Part shown: one piece after another, positions 32,194 to 40,182 of the stretch
Numbering within the stretch: the stretch's first letter is position 1
Layout: each line of letters opens with the position of its first letter
Source of the DNA: Candidatus Anammoxibacter sp.
GTDB taxonomy: Bacteria; Planctomycetota; Brocadiia; Brocadiales; Anammoxibacteraceae
Reading direction: 5' to 3'
Assembly (NCBI GenBank): GCA_021777055.1
Contig: JAIQZO010000099.1
Location: 1-40,926 of the forward strand
Length of the DNA: 40,926 bases
Translations under genes and position numbers: made by a program
Notes under the pieces: model-generated
Seen by the model: the letters and a program-made list of their open reading frames with translations, nothing else
Databases searched by the model: none
Told to the model about the DNA's origin: nothing

Positions 32194-32348
32194 ATATAAT
32201 TATAAAACCCAATCTTCTATTGATCCTATTAGGGGGTAATATATCCAATGTGAAGGATCATATTTCTTAAAAATGTGTTCATTTGGGCCTGGTCCATTTT
32301 AATATATATTTTTTCGCTAAAAAACAGAGCAAAATAGGGAAATAGGGG

Positions 32349-32585
32349 TATAATATAAAAGTACGGTTAAATTGATGTATACACTGCTGAAGTGCAACAC
32401 ACGGCCGTCTGAGAGCTGCACAATTTGATAAATAACATATAGTTTGGTTTGGGCCAGGAGAGTAGACCTGCCATTTATCCCTGTAGCATCCTTGTAGAGT
32501 GTTTTTAAATGGTTAATCGGTAGATAGTTACGTATATTAGTGATAGTCTTGTGATTTATTATAAATTGTTACAATGGAGTAATTA
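32349..32585 (+). promoter_or_regulatory. Leader copy B: promoter and structured 5' region of the PHA operon
   Basis: TATAAT at 32349-32354 lies 237 bp before the ATG at 32586, the same spacing as in copy A. GTGCA/TGCAC (32392-32396 with 32417-32421) replaces the GATCAA/TTGATC stem, while the loop word GGCCGTCTG (32403-32411) and the following AATTTGATAAA are unchanged. A second stem, GG(C)CAGG/CCTGCC with GTAG in its loop, matches the second stem of copy A. CTTGTAGAGTGTTT and TTATTATAA are also shared. The compensatory change supports a real RNA structure. Confidence 0.6.
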
Positions 32586-33032
32586 ATGAATGAAGAGATG
32601 TTTAAGTCCCTAATGGGACTTTATAATGATGCTGTTTTTAAGAAATCTTTCCTCGCATTCTTCACAAAAATGCAAGAAGAGGGGATGGAGGCCGCAAAAA
32701 GGTTTTGGGATGTGAGTCCTGAAAAAAGTGCATTCTCATTTGATCCTACGGATATGTTTGAGAAGATGGCATCTTTTTATGAAAATCTGGGATTTGTCCC
32801 GAAGGCAAAATATGACAAGGTAGTTAATGAGAATAAAAGATTAAAGGAAAAGATTGAATTTTTGGAAAATACGATTAAAGAGATGAACCTTAAAGTGTTT
32901 ACAGAAGGTAGTGAGAAAGCGCAAGAGATGTGGAAGGATGTAGTGGAGAAGCAGATGGATGCAGCTAAAGAGTTTTCCAAGAATTTTTTTGATATATTTA
33001 AACCCTATGAAGATAAAAACGATAAAGAATAA
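32586..33032 (+). CDS. Phasin / PhaE-like small protein
   Basis: 148 residues, start supported by GGAGTAATTA. Residues 6-40 are helical (SLMGLYNDAVFKKSFLAFFT). DPTDMFEKMASFYENLGFVP is shared in style with PhaE proteins. Residues 80-105 form a coiled coil (NENKRLKEKIEFLENTIKEM), and the rest is helical and acidic. The protein resembles the N-terminal part of PhaE and phasins, amphipathic proteins that bind polymer granules. It is the first gene of the PHA operon, 85 bp before phaE. A role in granule coating or as a helper of PhaE is inferred. Confidence 0.6.
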   Translation: MNEEMFKSLMGLYNDAVFKKSFLAFFTKMQEEGMEAAKRFWDVSPEKSAFSFDPTDMFEKMASFYENLGFVPKAKYDKVVNENKRLKEKIEFLENTIKEMNLKVFTEGSEKAQEMWKDVVEKQMDAAKEFSKNFFDIFKPYEDKNDKE

Positions 33033-33117
33033 TAGTAACAAGGCTGATCAAAGGATGAAATTCCGAGATAATTTCGTGAAATCAGTCGGAACTTGGATTA
33101 GAGAAAAGGAGGCTTAG

Positions 33118-34290
33118 ATGGATAAATTTACTGGAAACGCTTCGGCTATGTTTGATAGTTGGTTTAAATTTCAAAAGGAGTATATGGATAACTGGAATAA
33201 CGCTGCAAATAGTTTTCAGAATGCGTTTAAAGGTATGGATTGGTCAAAAAATACAAAGAGTAGTGAGACAAAAGATGTGTTTGGATTCTATCAGTCATGG
33301 AAAGATACCTTTGGTAAGTATTTCGATACTACGATGAAGAGTTATCCTGGCGGTGTGAATACTGATACCATGTCAAAGCTCTTTGGCGGCGCAGATGCTT
33401 ATGTAAAACTTTACGAGTTTTGGGAACCTCTAATAAAGAGTATACAGGAATCAGCCTTTGATCCTGAATCCTATAAGGAGATGTTTGAACCTGAGAAGTA
33501 CAGGGAAATGGTAAGTAAGATCTTTGGTTTTAGTTCTCCTGAGGGGGTTGCAGATTTTTGTGGTCAAACGTCAGAGATGTTTGAAACATGGGCTGGTAAG
33601 TCCCATCTATTTATCAAACCGTGGACAGATGCGATACAAGAGAATATGGATTCTTACCTCGCTTTTGCAAAAGGTGATGTTGAGGCTGGTTATAATATCT
33701 TTCATAATATCTATTCTGCCTTTGAAAAGACCTTTGGAAAGGGTTTTAAGATTCCGGCAGTGGGAAAGGATAGGCAAGAGATTGAGTTATTGCTAAAGAC
33801 TTTTGACAGGTATACGGTTTTTCTTGCTAAAAATACAGAATTTCAACACAAAATGTTCGTTACGGGACAAAATGCAATGGAAAAGGTAGTAGAATCCATT
33901 GCGGAGAAGATTAGAAATAAAGAGGACATTGCGGACTTTGATCAGTTTTTTAGACTTTGGGCGGATGTAAATGAGAAAGACTTCCTTGAACTATTTAAGA
34001 CAGAGGAGTTTGCAAAACTTCAGGGAACTGTACTGGATGTATCCCTTGATACCAGAAGGTATTTTCAGCAGTTGATGGAGCTATATCTGGAAGATTTTCC
34101 TATTGCACTGCGTTCAGAAATGGATGATGTATATAAAACAGTTTATACACTAAACAAAAATGTCAGGAAAATGTTGAAAAAGGAGAAAGAGACGGAAGAA
34201 CTGCAAAAAGAGGTCTCTGGTTTAAAGGAGACGGTGAACGCAATGAATAAAAAGATAAAGTCCATGGAAAAAACTCTTAATGTGAAGTAA
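33118..34290 (+). CDS. phaE: Class III PHA synthase subunit PhaE
   Basis: 390 residues; start preceded by AAAAGGAGGCTTAG. It begins with an amphipathic helix (AMFDSWFKFQKEYMDNWNNA). Residues 110-260 have the PhaE pattern of hydrophobic-aromatic helices (FWEPLIKSIQ, FEPEKYREMVSKIFG, AFAKGDVEAGYNIF). TRRYFQQLMELYLEDFP lies near 325. The C-terminus is a coiled coil (KEKETEELQKEVSGLKETV) followed by MNKKIKSMEKT. PhaE forms the stabilising partner of PhaC at the granule surface and has no catalytic residues of its own. The phaC gene starts 17 bp downstream, so they are co-translated. Confidence 0.88.
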   Translation: MDKFTGNASAMFDSWFKFQKEYMDNWNNAANSFQNAFKGMDWSKNTKSSETKDVFGFYQSWKDTFGKYFDTTMKSYPGGVNTDTMSKLFGGADAYVKLYEFWEPLIKSIQESAFDPESYKEMFEPEKYREMVSKIFGFSSPEGVADFCGQTSEMFETWAGKSHLFIKPWTDAIQENMDSYLAFAKGDVEAGYNIFHNIYSAFEKTFGKGFKIPAVGKDRQEIELLLKTFDRYTVFLAKNTEFQHKMFVTGQNAMEKVVESIAEKIRNKEDIADFDQFFRLWADVNEKDFLELFKTEEFAKLQGTVLDVSLDTRRYFQQLMELYLEDFPIALRSEMDDVYKTVYTLNKNVRKMLKKEKETEELQKEVSGLKETVNAMNKKIKSMEKTLNVK

Positions 34291-34307
34291 TCGCAAGGAG
34301 AAAAATA

Positions 34308-35384
34308 ATGAAAACACCGTTTATGTCATTTGATACGAGAACTTATGTTAAAGAGATTAATGATTTAAATATAAAACTGTTAAAGGCAACGGAAACCCTT
34401 ACTGAAGTAGAAGATGTTGACGTCGGTACGTCTCTTAAGGAGTTGGTGTACGAGACAGATAAGGTTAAACTATATAGATATAAACGGGAGGGAGCTGCAA
34501 CATGCAAAACTCCTGTAATTATTGTCTATGCGCTTGTCAACAGATACTATATGCTGGATTTGCAGCCTGATAGGAGCATTGTAAGGAATCTTCTTGAACA
34601 TGGTATAGATCTTTATGTCTTAGATTGGGGATATCCAACTAATGCTGATAGATATTTGACCATTGATGATTACGTAAATGAGTACCTGAACGATTGCGTG
34701 GATTTCCTTAGAAAGGATACCAATAGTGATAAGGTTAACATAATGGGTGTATGCCAGGGCGGCACGTTTTCCGTTATCTATTCTGCTCTGCACCCGGAAA
34801 AGGTCCGGAACCTTGTAACATTGGTAACTCCTGTTGATTTCGCAACCAATGAAGGTCTGCTTTTTAGTTGGTCAAAGCATATGAACATAGATGCCCTTGT
34901 GGATACATATGGGGTAATCCCAGGTGATTTTCTGAATTCGGGATTTCTTATGTTAATGCCTTTTACTCTCCATATAACAAAATACATGGACATGCTTGAT
35001 ATTATGCAGGATAAGGATAAACTGTTAAACTTTTTAAGAATGGAAAAGTGGATATTTGACAGTCCTGCGCAAGCTGGTGAATGTCTAAGGCAATTTGTTA
35101 AGGACCTCTACCAGGGAAACAAACTTGTAAAAGGTGAACTTTGCATTGGAGAAAGAAAGGTCGATCTAAAAAAAATAACCATGCCGTTGCTAAATATATT
35201 TGCAATAAGTGACCATATTGTGACCCCGTGTGCGACAAAACCGCTAAACGATTTAGTGGGTAGTGAAGACAAGGAACTCTATGAGTTTAAAGGGGGCCAC
35301 ATAGGCGTATTTGTAGGCTCTAAATCACAGAAAGAGCTGGCCCCGGCTGTGTCAGAATGGCTTCATAAAAGATCTGAAAAATAG
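34308..35384 (+). CDS. phaC: Class III PHA synthase catalytic subunit PhaC
   Basis: 358 residues, the normal length for class III (about 355) rather than class I (about 590). Alpha/beta hydrolase fold. The lipase-like box GVCQGG has the nucleophile C149. ISDHIV has D302, and GGHIGV has H331. These are the same three positions as known from the Allochromatium vinosum enzyme, from memory. YVLDWGYP (103-110) and LVTPVDF (172-178) are other family blocks. It polymerises (R)-3-hydroxyacyl-CoA with release of CoA, working with PhaE. Preceded by CAAGGAGAAAAATA. It is followed by 320 bp with a dispersed repeat before the next gene. Confidence 0.95.
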   Translation: MKTPFMSFDTRTYVKEINDLNIKLLKATETLTEVEDVDVGTSLKELVYETDKVKLYRYKREGAATCKTPVIIVYALVNRYYMLDLQPDRSIVRNLLEHGIDLYVLDWGYPTNADRYLTIDDYVNEYLNDCVDFLRKDTNSDKVNIMGVCQGGTFSVIYSALHPEKVRNLVTLVTPVDFATNEGLLFSWSKHMNIDALVDTYGVIPGDFLNSGFLMLMPFTLHITKYMDMLDIMQDKDKLLNFLRMEKWIFDSPAQAGECLRQFVKDLYQGNKLVKGELCIGERKVDLKKITMPLLNIFAISDHIVTPCATKPLNDLVGSEDKELYEFKGGHIGVFVGSKSQKELAPAVSEWLHKRSEK

Positions 35385-35406
35385 CAATTGTTCAGCGAAA
35401 TCCAGT

Positions 35407-35569
35407 AACACACCCCTAAATCCCATCTTTTTAGAGGGGACCAATAGGTTATTACTGGCCCATTGTCTTTCTGGGTTGGATTTATATCTCATAAAACATA
35501 TCCTGTTAATCCCCTTTAGAAAGAGGGGTGGATGTGTAAGCAGACGGGGTGTGTAATATACGATGAATG
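35407..35569. repeat. Dispersed repeat, inverted relative to the copy at 21121
   Basis: It starts GTAACACACCCCTAAATCCC and ends GACGGGGTGTGTAATATACG, the reverse complements of the two ends at 21121-21239. The middle has CCCCTTTAGAAAGAGGGG-type pairing. It lies between phaC and the second phasin-like gene and could work as a partial terminator or processing site within the PHA region. Confidence 0.6.
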
Positions 35570-35720
35570 GATACAATAGTTAAGATATAATCGTAAGTGT
35601 AAACAAGGTTCCTGGCTTATTGGAACTGAGGTTTTTAGTTGTTTATTATAATAGTATTTAGATTTATTTTTGCGTAAGACCTTTTTTCTGTAGAAAGAAA
35701 TTGGTCAGAAAGGAACAAAA

Positions 35721-36014
35721 ATGGCAGAAGAAAAGAGAGAAGGGTTTGATCCTTCAAATATGGGTAAAGATGTTCTTTCGTTCATGAAATCTTCATTTGA
35801 TACAACATTTGATAATATGGTAAAGATTCAGGACCTGAACTCGAAGATGTTTAAGGATATGATTGGTAAAGGGAAAGAGGTTCAGGAGGATGGCGTGAAG
35901 ATGGTGGATGATTTTGTTGAGAATGCAAAGAAGGGTAGAGATGAATATAGAAGACTGATGGAAGACGGGTTTCAGAAGATAGAAGATATGTTTAAGGGTG
36001 AGAAAAAAGATTAG
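35721..36014 (+). CDS. Phasin-like granule protein
   Basis: 97 residues; AAAGGAACAAAA before the ATG. The protein is almost wholly helical and charged: NMGKDVLSFMKSSFDTTFDN, MVKIQDLNSKMFKDMIGKG, KEVQEDGVKMVDDFVENA. Regular hydrophobic spacing makes amphipathic helices, as in phasins (PhaP/DUF1832-like). Placed between phaC and phaA, it is expected to coat PHA granules. The ATG is about 150 bp downstream of the dispersed repeat and may have its own promoter. Confidence 0.6.
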   Translation: MAEEKREGFDPSNMGKDVLSFMKSSFDTTFDNMVKIQDLNSKMFKDMIGKGKEVQEDGVKMVDDFVENAKKGRDEYRRLMEDGFQKIEDMFKGEKKD

Positions 36015-36096
36015 TTATGTCAGGTACTGAAAATGAACTTGTGAATTGATCTGATTTTGTTTTAGGCAATATCTTAAATATATAAGGGAGGTATGT

Positions 36097-37278
36097 TTGG
36101 AAGCATATATAATTGGTGGTGTGAGAACTGCTACTGGACGTTTTAACGGCTCTTTGGCATCTTTTAATGCTATAGATCTTGGTTCCATGGTAATTAAAGG
36201 GCTTGTTGAAAGGACGTCCCTTGATGTTAATGAACTGGATGAAGTTATTCTGGGAAATGTTATTCAGGCCGGGCTGGGGCAGAATCCCGCTCGGCAATGT
36301 GCTTTAAAGGCTGACGTGCCACATAACGTTCCGTGCTTTACTGTAAACAAGGTTTGCGGTTCGGGTTTGAAATCTGTAAGCCTTGCCGGGCAAGCAATTG
36401 CCTCCGGAGAGAGCAGCTTGATTATTGCAGGAGGCACAGAACATATGTCTGGTTCTCCTTATTTGTTGAAGACCGCCCGATGGGGGCAGCGCATGGGAAA
36501 TGGTGAGACCATAGATTCCATGTTATGCGATGCTTTGTGGGACAACTTTTACGATTGTCATATGGGTATAACGGCGGAGAACATAGCGCAGAAGTATAAC
36601 ATTTCAAGGGACGATCAGGACCTGTTTTCCGCGGATTCACAAAACAAAGCGGAGAAGGCTATTAACGAAGGAAAATTCAAGGATGAGATTGTTCCAGTGA
36701 TGATAAAACAGAAGAGAGGTGACGATATTGTCTTTGATACTGATGAACATCCGAGATTTGGAACAACCTCAGAAGCACTTAATAAATTAAAACCAGCATT
36801 TAAAAGTGATGGCTCTGTGACGGCAGGTAACGCGTCTGGGGTTAATGACGGTGCTGGCGTTGTACTTGTTGTCTCGAAAGAGAAAATGGAGTCAATGAAT
36901 CCTAAGTGGGCATTTAAGATTGTGGCATCTCACTCTGCAGCTTTGGATCCTGCATATATGGGGTTGGGACCTATAAATGCTTCAAATGGGGTGATTAAAA
37001 AGGCAAAGTGCACGATTAGTGACCTTGATCTGATCGAGGTGAATGAAGCGTTTGCTTCTCAATCTATTCAGGTTCACCGTGAATTAGGTTGGGATATGGC
37101 AAAAGTGAATGTTCTTGGAGGGGCAATAGCCCTTGGGCATCCGGTGGGTGCAAGTGGTACACGTGTCTTAATTACCCTTTTGCATGAAATGGTGAGGGAA
37201 AATGTTAATCTGGGTCTTGCATCTCTCTGTATAGGAGGCGGCCAGGGAATCGCAACCGTGGTAGAAAGGGTAAAGTAA
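36097..37278 (+). CDS. phaA: Acetyl-CoA acetyltransferase (beta-ketothiolase)
   Basis: 393 residues from a TTG, placed 5 nt after AAGGGAGG; the ATG at 36093 is out of frame. It begins with EAYIIGGVRTATGRFNGSLA. The nucleophile C87 is in NKVCGSG, H348 in ALGHPVGASG and C378 in SLCIGGGQG, which are the three catalytic residues of thiolase. GGTEHMSGSPYLL and NASGVNDGAG are family blocks. The enzyme joins two acetyl-CoA to acetoacetyl-CoA, the first step of PHB synthesis. In the PHA cluster it feeds phaB, which follows after a 288-bp repeat-bearing gap. Confidence 0.93.
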   Translation: MEAYIIGGVRTATGRFNGSLASFNAIDLGSMVIKGLVERTSLDVNELDEVILGNVIQAGLGQNPARQCALKADVPHNVPCFTVNKVCGSGLKSVSLAGQAIASGESSLIIAGGTEHMSGSPYLLKTARWGQRMGNGETIDSMLCDALWDNFYDCHMGITAENIAQKYNISRDDQDLFSADSQNKAEKAINEGKFKDEIVPVMIKQKRGDDIVFDTDEHPRFGTTSEALNKLKPAFKSDGSVTAGNASGVNDGAGVVLVVSKEKMESMNPKWAFKIVASHSAALDPAYMGLGPINASNGVIKKAKCTISDLDLIEVNEAFASQSIQVHRELGWDMAKVNVLGGAIALGHPVGASGTRVLITLLHEMVRENVNLGLASLCIGGGQGIATVVERVK

Positions 37279-37296
37279 GTGTAACTACTCAGTGGG

Positions 37297-37500
37297 GATA
37301 GGCTGAAGGCAGAAGGCTATTAGAGAAAAATAACACGTGATCATACAAAACGTAATCAATTAAGTCTTGGCAATCGGCGAGGTCTCTTGGGTTATCTGGA
37401 TTTATACCTGATTGAGCTAAACCGGGAAAAGTTTTAAATAGCTTGATTAGTGCGTTGGGATTTAGTTGATTTACTTTAGCCTTCAGTCTTCAGCCTATTC
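37297..37500. repeat. Inverted GGCTGAAG-type repeat between phaA and phaB
   Basis: GATAGGCTGAAGGCAGAAGG (37297 on) and its inverted relative TAGCCTTCAGTCTTCAGCC (37478 on) bound a 204-bp spacer. The same word family forms the perfect hairpin after phaB. The hairpin TGCGGC-TTT-GCCGCA (37513-37527) lies closer to phaB. It is probably a small insertion between the two genes. Confidence 0.55.
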
Positions 37501-37566
37501 ACCTAATTTTGTTGCGGCTTTGCCGCATTATGATACTGTAATTTGCTTTTAAGAGGAGAAAATGTA

Positions 37567-38310
37567 ATGGAGATAGCTGGTAAAAATGTGATAATTACCG
37601 GAGGCGGCAGGGGCATGGGTAAACAGTTTGCTGTTGATCTGAAGAAGCTTGGCGCTAAACCGTTTGTTTTGGATGTCTTAAAGGAGAACCTTGATTCACT
37701 TAAGAGTGAGGCGGATATCTCAGGTAAAATTGTTGATGTAAGCAATGAATCTGAGGTGGAGGCCTTTTTTGAAAGTTATACTGCTGAAAACGGGGCTCCG
37801 GATGTGTTAATCAATAATGCGGGTATCACAGCAGATGCCCTCTTTATAAAGCAGAAAGGGGATGAAATAAAGAAGTTCCCGTTTGATAATTGGAACAAGG
37901 TGCTTAATGTTAACCTTACAGGGGTTTTCTTGTGTGCCAGAGAAGCTTCATACCAGATGGTAAAGCACGGCGTAAAAGGTGTAATTATTAATATTTCATC
38001 CATTAGTCGGGCAGGGAACCTTGGGCAGACTAACTATGCTGCGAGTAAATCAGCAATTGATGCCATGACAGTGACCTGGTCCAAAGAGCTCTCAAGGTAT
38101 GGAATCCGTGTAGGGGCCATTGCACCGGGTTACATCAATACGGAGATGGTTTCCCAAATACGTCAGGAAGTGCTTGATAAGATCATAAAGAATATTCCTG
38201 TTGGTAGATTGGGTGAAATGGAAGAGATATCACAGACCGTACAGTTTATTATCCAGAACGATTTTGCTACCGGTCGTGTCTATGAGGTTGACGGTGGAAT
38301 GAGGATATAA
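37567..38310 (+). CDS. phaB: Short-chain dehydrogenase, probable acetoacetyl-CoA reductase
   Basis: 247 residues from the ATG at 37567, preceded by AAGAGGAGAAAATGTA; the start 24 bp upstream lies in the ribosome-binding site and is rejected. SDR fold: GGGRGMGKQF (14-23) binds NADP(H), VLINNAGIT (about 80-88) stabilises the sheet, INISSISR holds the catalytic Ser, and YAASKSAID has the Tyr/Lys pair. APGYINTEM is a typical loop. Its position in the PHA cluster makes (R)-3-hydroxybutyryl-CoA formation the likely reaction. A FabG-type role cannot be excluded, as the families are close. Confidence 0.8.
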   Translation: MEIAGKNVIITGGGRGMGKQFAVDLKKLGAKPFVLDVLKENLDSLKSEADISGKIVDVSNESEVEAFFESYTAENGAPDVLINNAGITADALFIKQKGDEIKKFPFDNWNKVLNVNLTGVFLCAREASYQMVKHGVKGVIINISSISRAGNLGQTNYAASKSAIDAMTVTWSKELSRYGIRVGAIAPGYINTEMVSQIRQEVLDKIIKNIPVGRLGEMEEISQTVQFIIQNDFATGRVYEVDGGMRI

Positions 38311-38357
38311 CTGTAGTATTGCTTTATAAGAATTTCGTTGAAATTATTTAAGTGAAT

Positions 38358-38398
38358 AGGCTGAAGACTGAATAGTGAAGTAAATCAGTCTTCAGCCT
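38358..38398. terminator. Perfect 14-bp hairpin after phaB
   Basis: AGGCTGAAGACTGA (38358-38371) pairs exactly with TCAGTCTTCAGCCT (38385-38398) around 13 nt, 48 bp after the phaB stop. It is of the same word family as the repeats at 37297-37500. There is no T-run; it may protect the 3' end or be a REP-type element. Confidence 0.55.
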
Positions 38399-38495
38399 TA
38401 ATTAAAACCTGAATAACCAAATATAGAATCTTTAATCACTTTGAGTATATTAACCTGCGATGCATAGTTTTAACTGCTACTTAATAACCAACTCA

Positions 38496-38771
38496 TTATT
38501 GAATTAATAAGTGCCCTACATTTCGAATTAACTGAATCCCTCTTGTGTCATCCGAGTCAACAATATTTCCTCCTCTAATTAATAAGAACTTTCAGCATAA
38601 ATATGGTCAATATCCATGCCTTCATCAGCTTTAATCCCACCATAAAAGTTTGATCCATTACGAAAATCAATATTATCCCATCATATAAGAGATAATCACG
38701 AGAAGATCCAATTTGTTCTGCAATACAGAAATGTTTAAGGTAAATATTGCCAGCCGCTTCCGCAATAACTT
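38496..38771 (-). pseudogene. Decayed coding sequence of unknown family
   Basis: On the minus strand, frames joined by at least two frameshifts and one stop read VIAEAAGNIYLKHFCIAEQI, GSSRDYLLYDG, IDFRNGSNFYGGIKADEGM, DIDHIYAESSY, stop, GGNIVDSDDTRGIQLIRNVG and HLLIQ. The pieces are too protein-like and too evenly ordered to be chance. I do not recognise the family. The 5' end is cut at 38772 where the modular repeat array begins, so the array has probably inserted into the gene or replaced its start. Confidence 0.4.
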
Positions 38772-38772
38772 G

Positions 38773-39637
38773 ATAGTATAGGAATTTTCATTTTGGGTTG
38801 AATAGGTTATTTTGTTGGCGTTTAAGCGTAACTGCTGTGTGTGGTGTGAGTTATGTTTGTTGTTGCAGCTGGTTCAAATCTCCCGATTTGAATCACATCT
38901 GACCTTAACGCAACTCTGTTGCGAGTAAAAGAGATTAATGTTTACAGGCAATTGGTTGTGTCCAAAATGCAAAATCATACAGAGTATTGTTAATGTCAGA
39001 TTAGTTCAAGTCAGAGACTTGAACTAACAACGATAGTATTCAAAGTTAGTCTATGGTAAAGAGTCCGCCGAAGGCGATAATTAAATAGTATATGAATTTT
39101 CATTAAGTCTATATTCATAGTCACTGTGGATGGACCAAGATTAAGATTATAAATTTGGTGTAATTTAAAATAGAAAGATTTAAAAATATACAAAATACCC
39201 CAACGGGGTTATACATACCAGCCCAGGGCAACGCCCTGGGTCAAAGGTAACCATTAAATCGCACCCTGAATGGGTGCAACATATTTTCCCGATTCATAGC
39301 CAATGTATGTTACGTCCTTACAGGGCTAAATTTCTTTGTTCATAATCTTAATGGTAATCATTGTGTGTGGATTAAAATTAAGAGTACGATTAGGATTAAG
39401 ATTTTAAAAGCTAAAAAGTCCGCCGTGAGCATTAATTCAATAGCATAGGGATTTTCATTTAGGGAGGATAAGTTTTTTTAGTCCCAAGGTGTAACTATTG
39501 TATTTGTGAAGTGCTAAAATGTAGGATGGGTTGAGTGATAGCGAAACCCTTCAATAATTCTAATCGCAGTGTGTGGATTAAGATTAAGAGTATGTTTAGG
39601 ATTAGGATTAAGATATTAAAAGCCAAAAAGTCTGCTG
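38773..39637. repeat. Tandem array of modular repeats with hairpin-rich interiors
   Basis: Units begin with ATAGTATAGGAATTTTCATT-type sequence at 38773, 39085 and 39440 and end with AGTCCGCCG-type sequence at 39062, 39417 and (degenerate) 39629; each end word is followed 14 bp later by the next start. Interiors differ. Unit 1 has TTCAAATC-TCCC-GATTTGAA (38873-38892), CGCAAC-TCT-GTTGCG (38909-38923) and a 12-bp perfect stem TTAGTTCAAGTC/GACTTGAACTAA (39001-39027). Unit 2 has ACCCC/GGGGT (39197-39209), CCCAGGGC-AAC-GCCCTGGG (39222-39240) and GCACCC/GGGTGC (39261-39277). Unit 3 has GGATGGGTTGAG...GCGAAACCC. GATTAAGATTAAGAG-type words recur before the ends of units 2 and 3 (39370, 39580). Confidence 0.7.
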
Positions 39638-39660
39638 AAGATGATAACTTGAAAACCTGA

Positions 39661-40182
39661 TCCTGCATATGTGGTATCAGAGAGGTCGTAAGCAATAAAT
39701 ATATCTGCAGTTATAAAGTAAGATGCTGTACATATTCTAACAATTAGATTTCATGCTAGTTCTGGAATTAATTTATCAGGTGATTGTTCTGTTAGAAATT
39801 GCACATCGTATATATTGTTGCCGTTTGGCTGGCAATTGTCTTTTTGTGTTGTTATAAAAGCACTTACAACTGAAAATGTATGTTTGTTGCATATGTGGCA
39901 GTTAGAAAGTTAACAGATAATAGGATATTGTGTAAATTGCCGCTTTCAGGTAACTCGTTAAAGGGGTGAGGTTTACGGATTATTGTTTTATTGTGTTTGT
40001 GTATGGCTTAGCAATTGCTTTAAAATTTGAATGGTGATGTTTGTTTTGTTAAAAATTTAACGATTTTTTTATGATGTAATGGGGTTAAAGGCATATTTTT
40101 TAACTTGCTTATTTTCATCAAGGAAGGAAATTGTTGAACTGTTTTACTAGTTTTTTCCAAAAAAAAGGAGGGGGAGTGGAAA
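39661..40182. other. AT-rich region upstream of the secreted repeat protein
   Basis: No gene seen. It should hold the promoter for the gene at 40183. A palindrome, GTTAAAAATTTAAC (40048-40061), is the only clear sequence feature. Confidence 0.4.

Noticed and set aside
38871..38895. tRNA-like T-arm (GGTTCAAATC)
   Set aside because: It is part of a simple 8-bp hairpin; no acceptor, D or anticodon arm is found around it.
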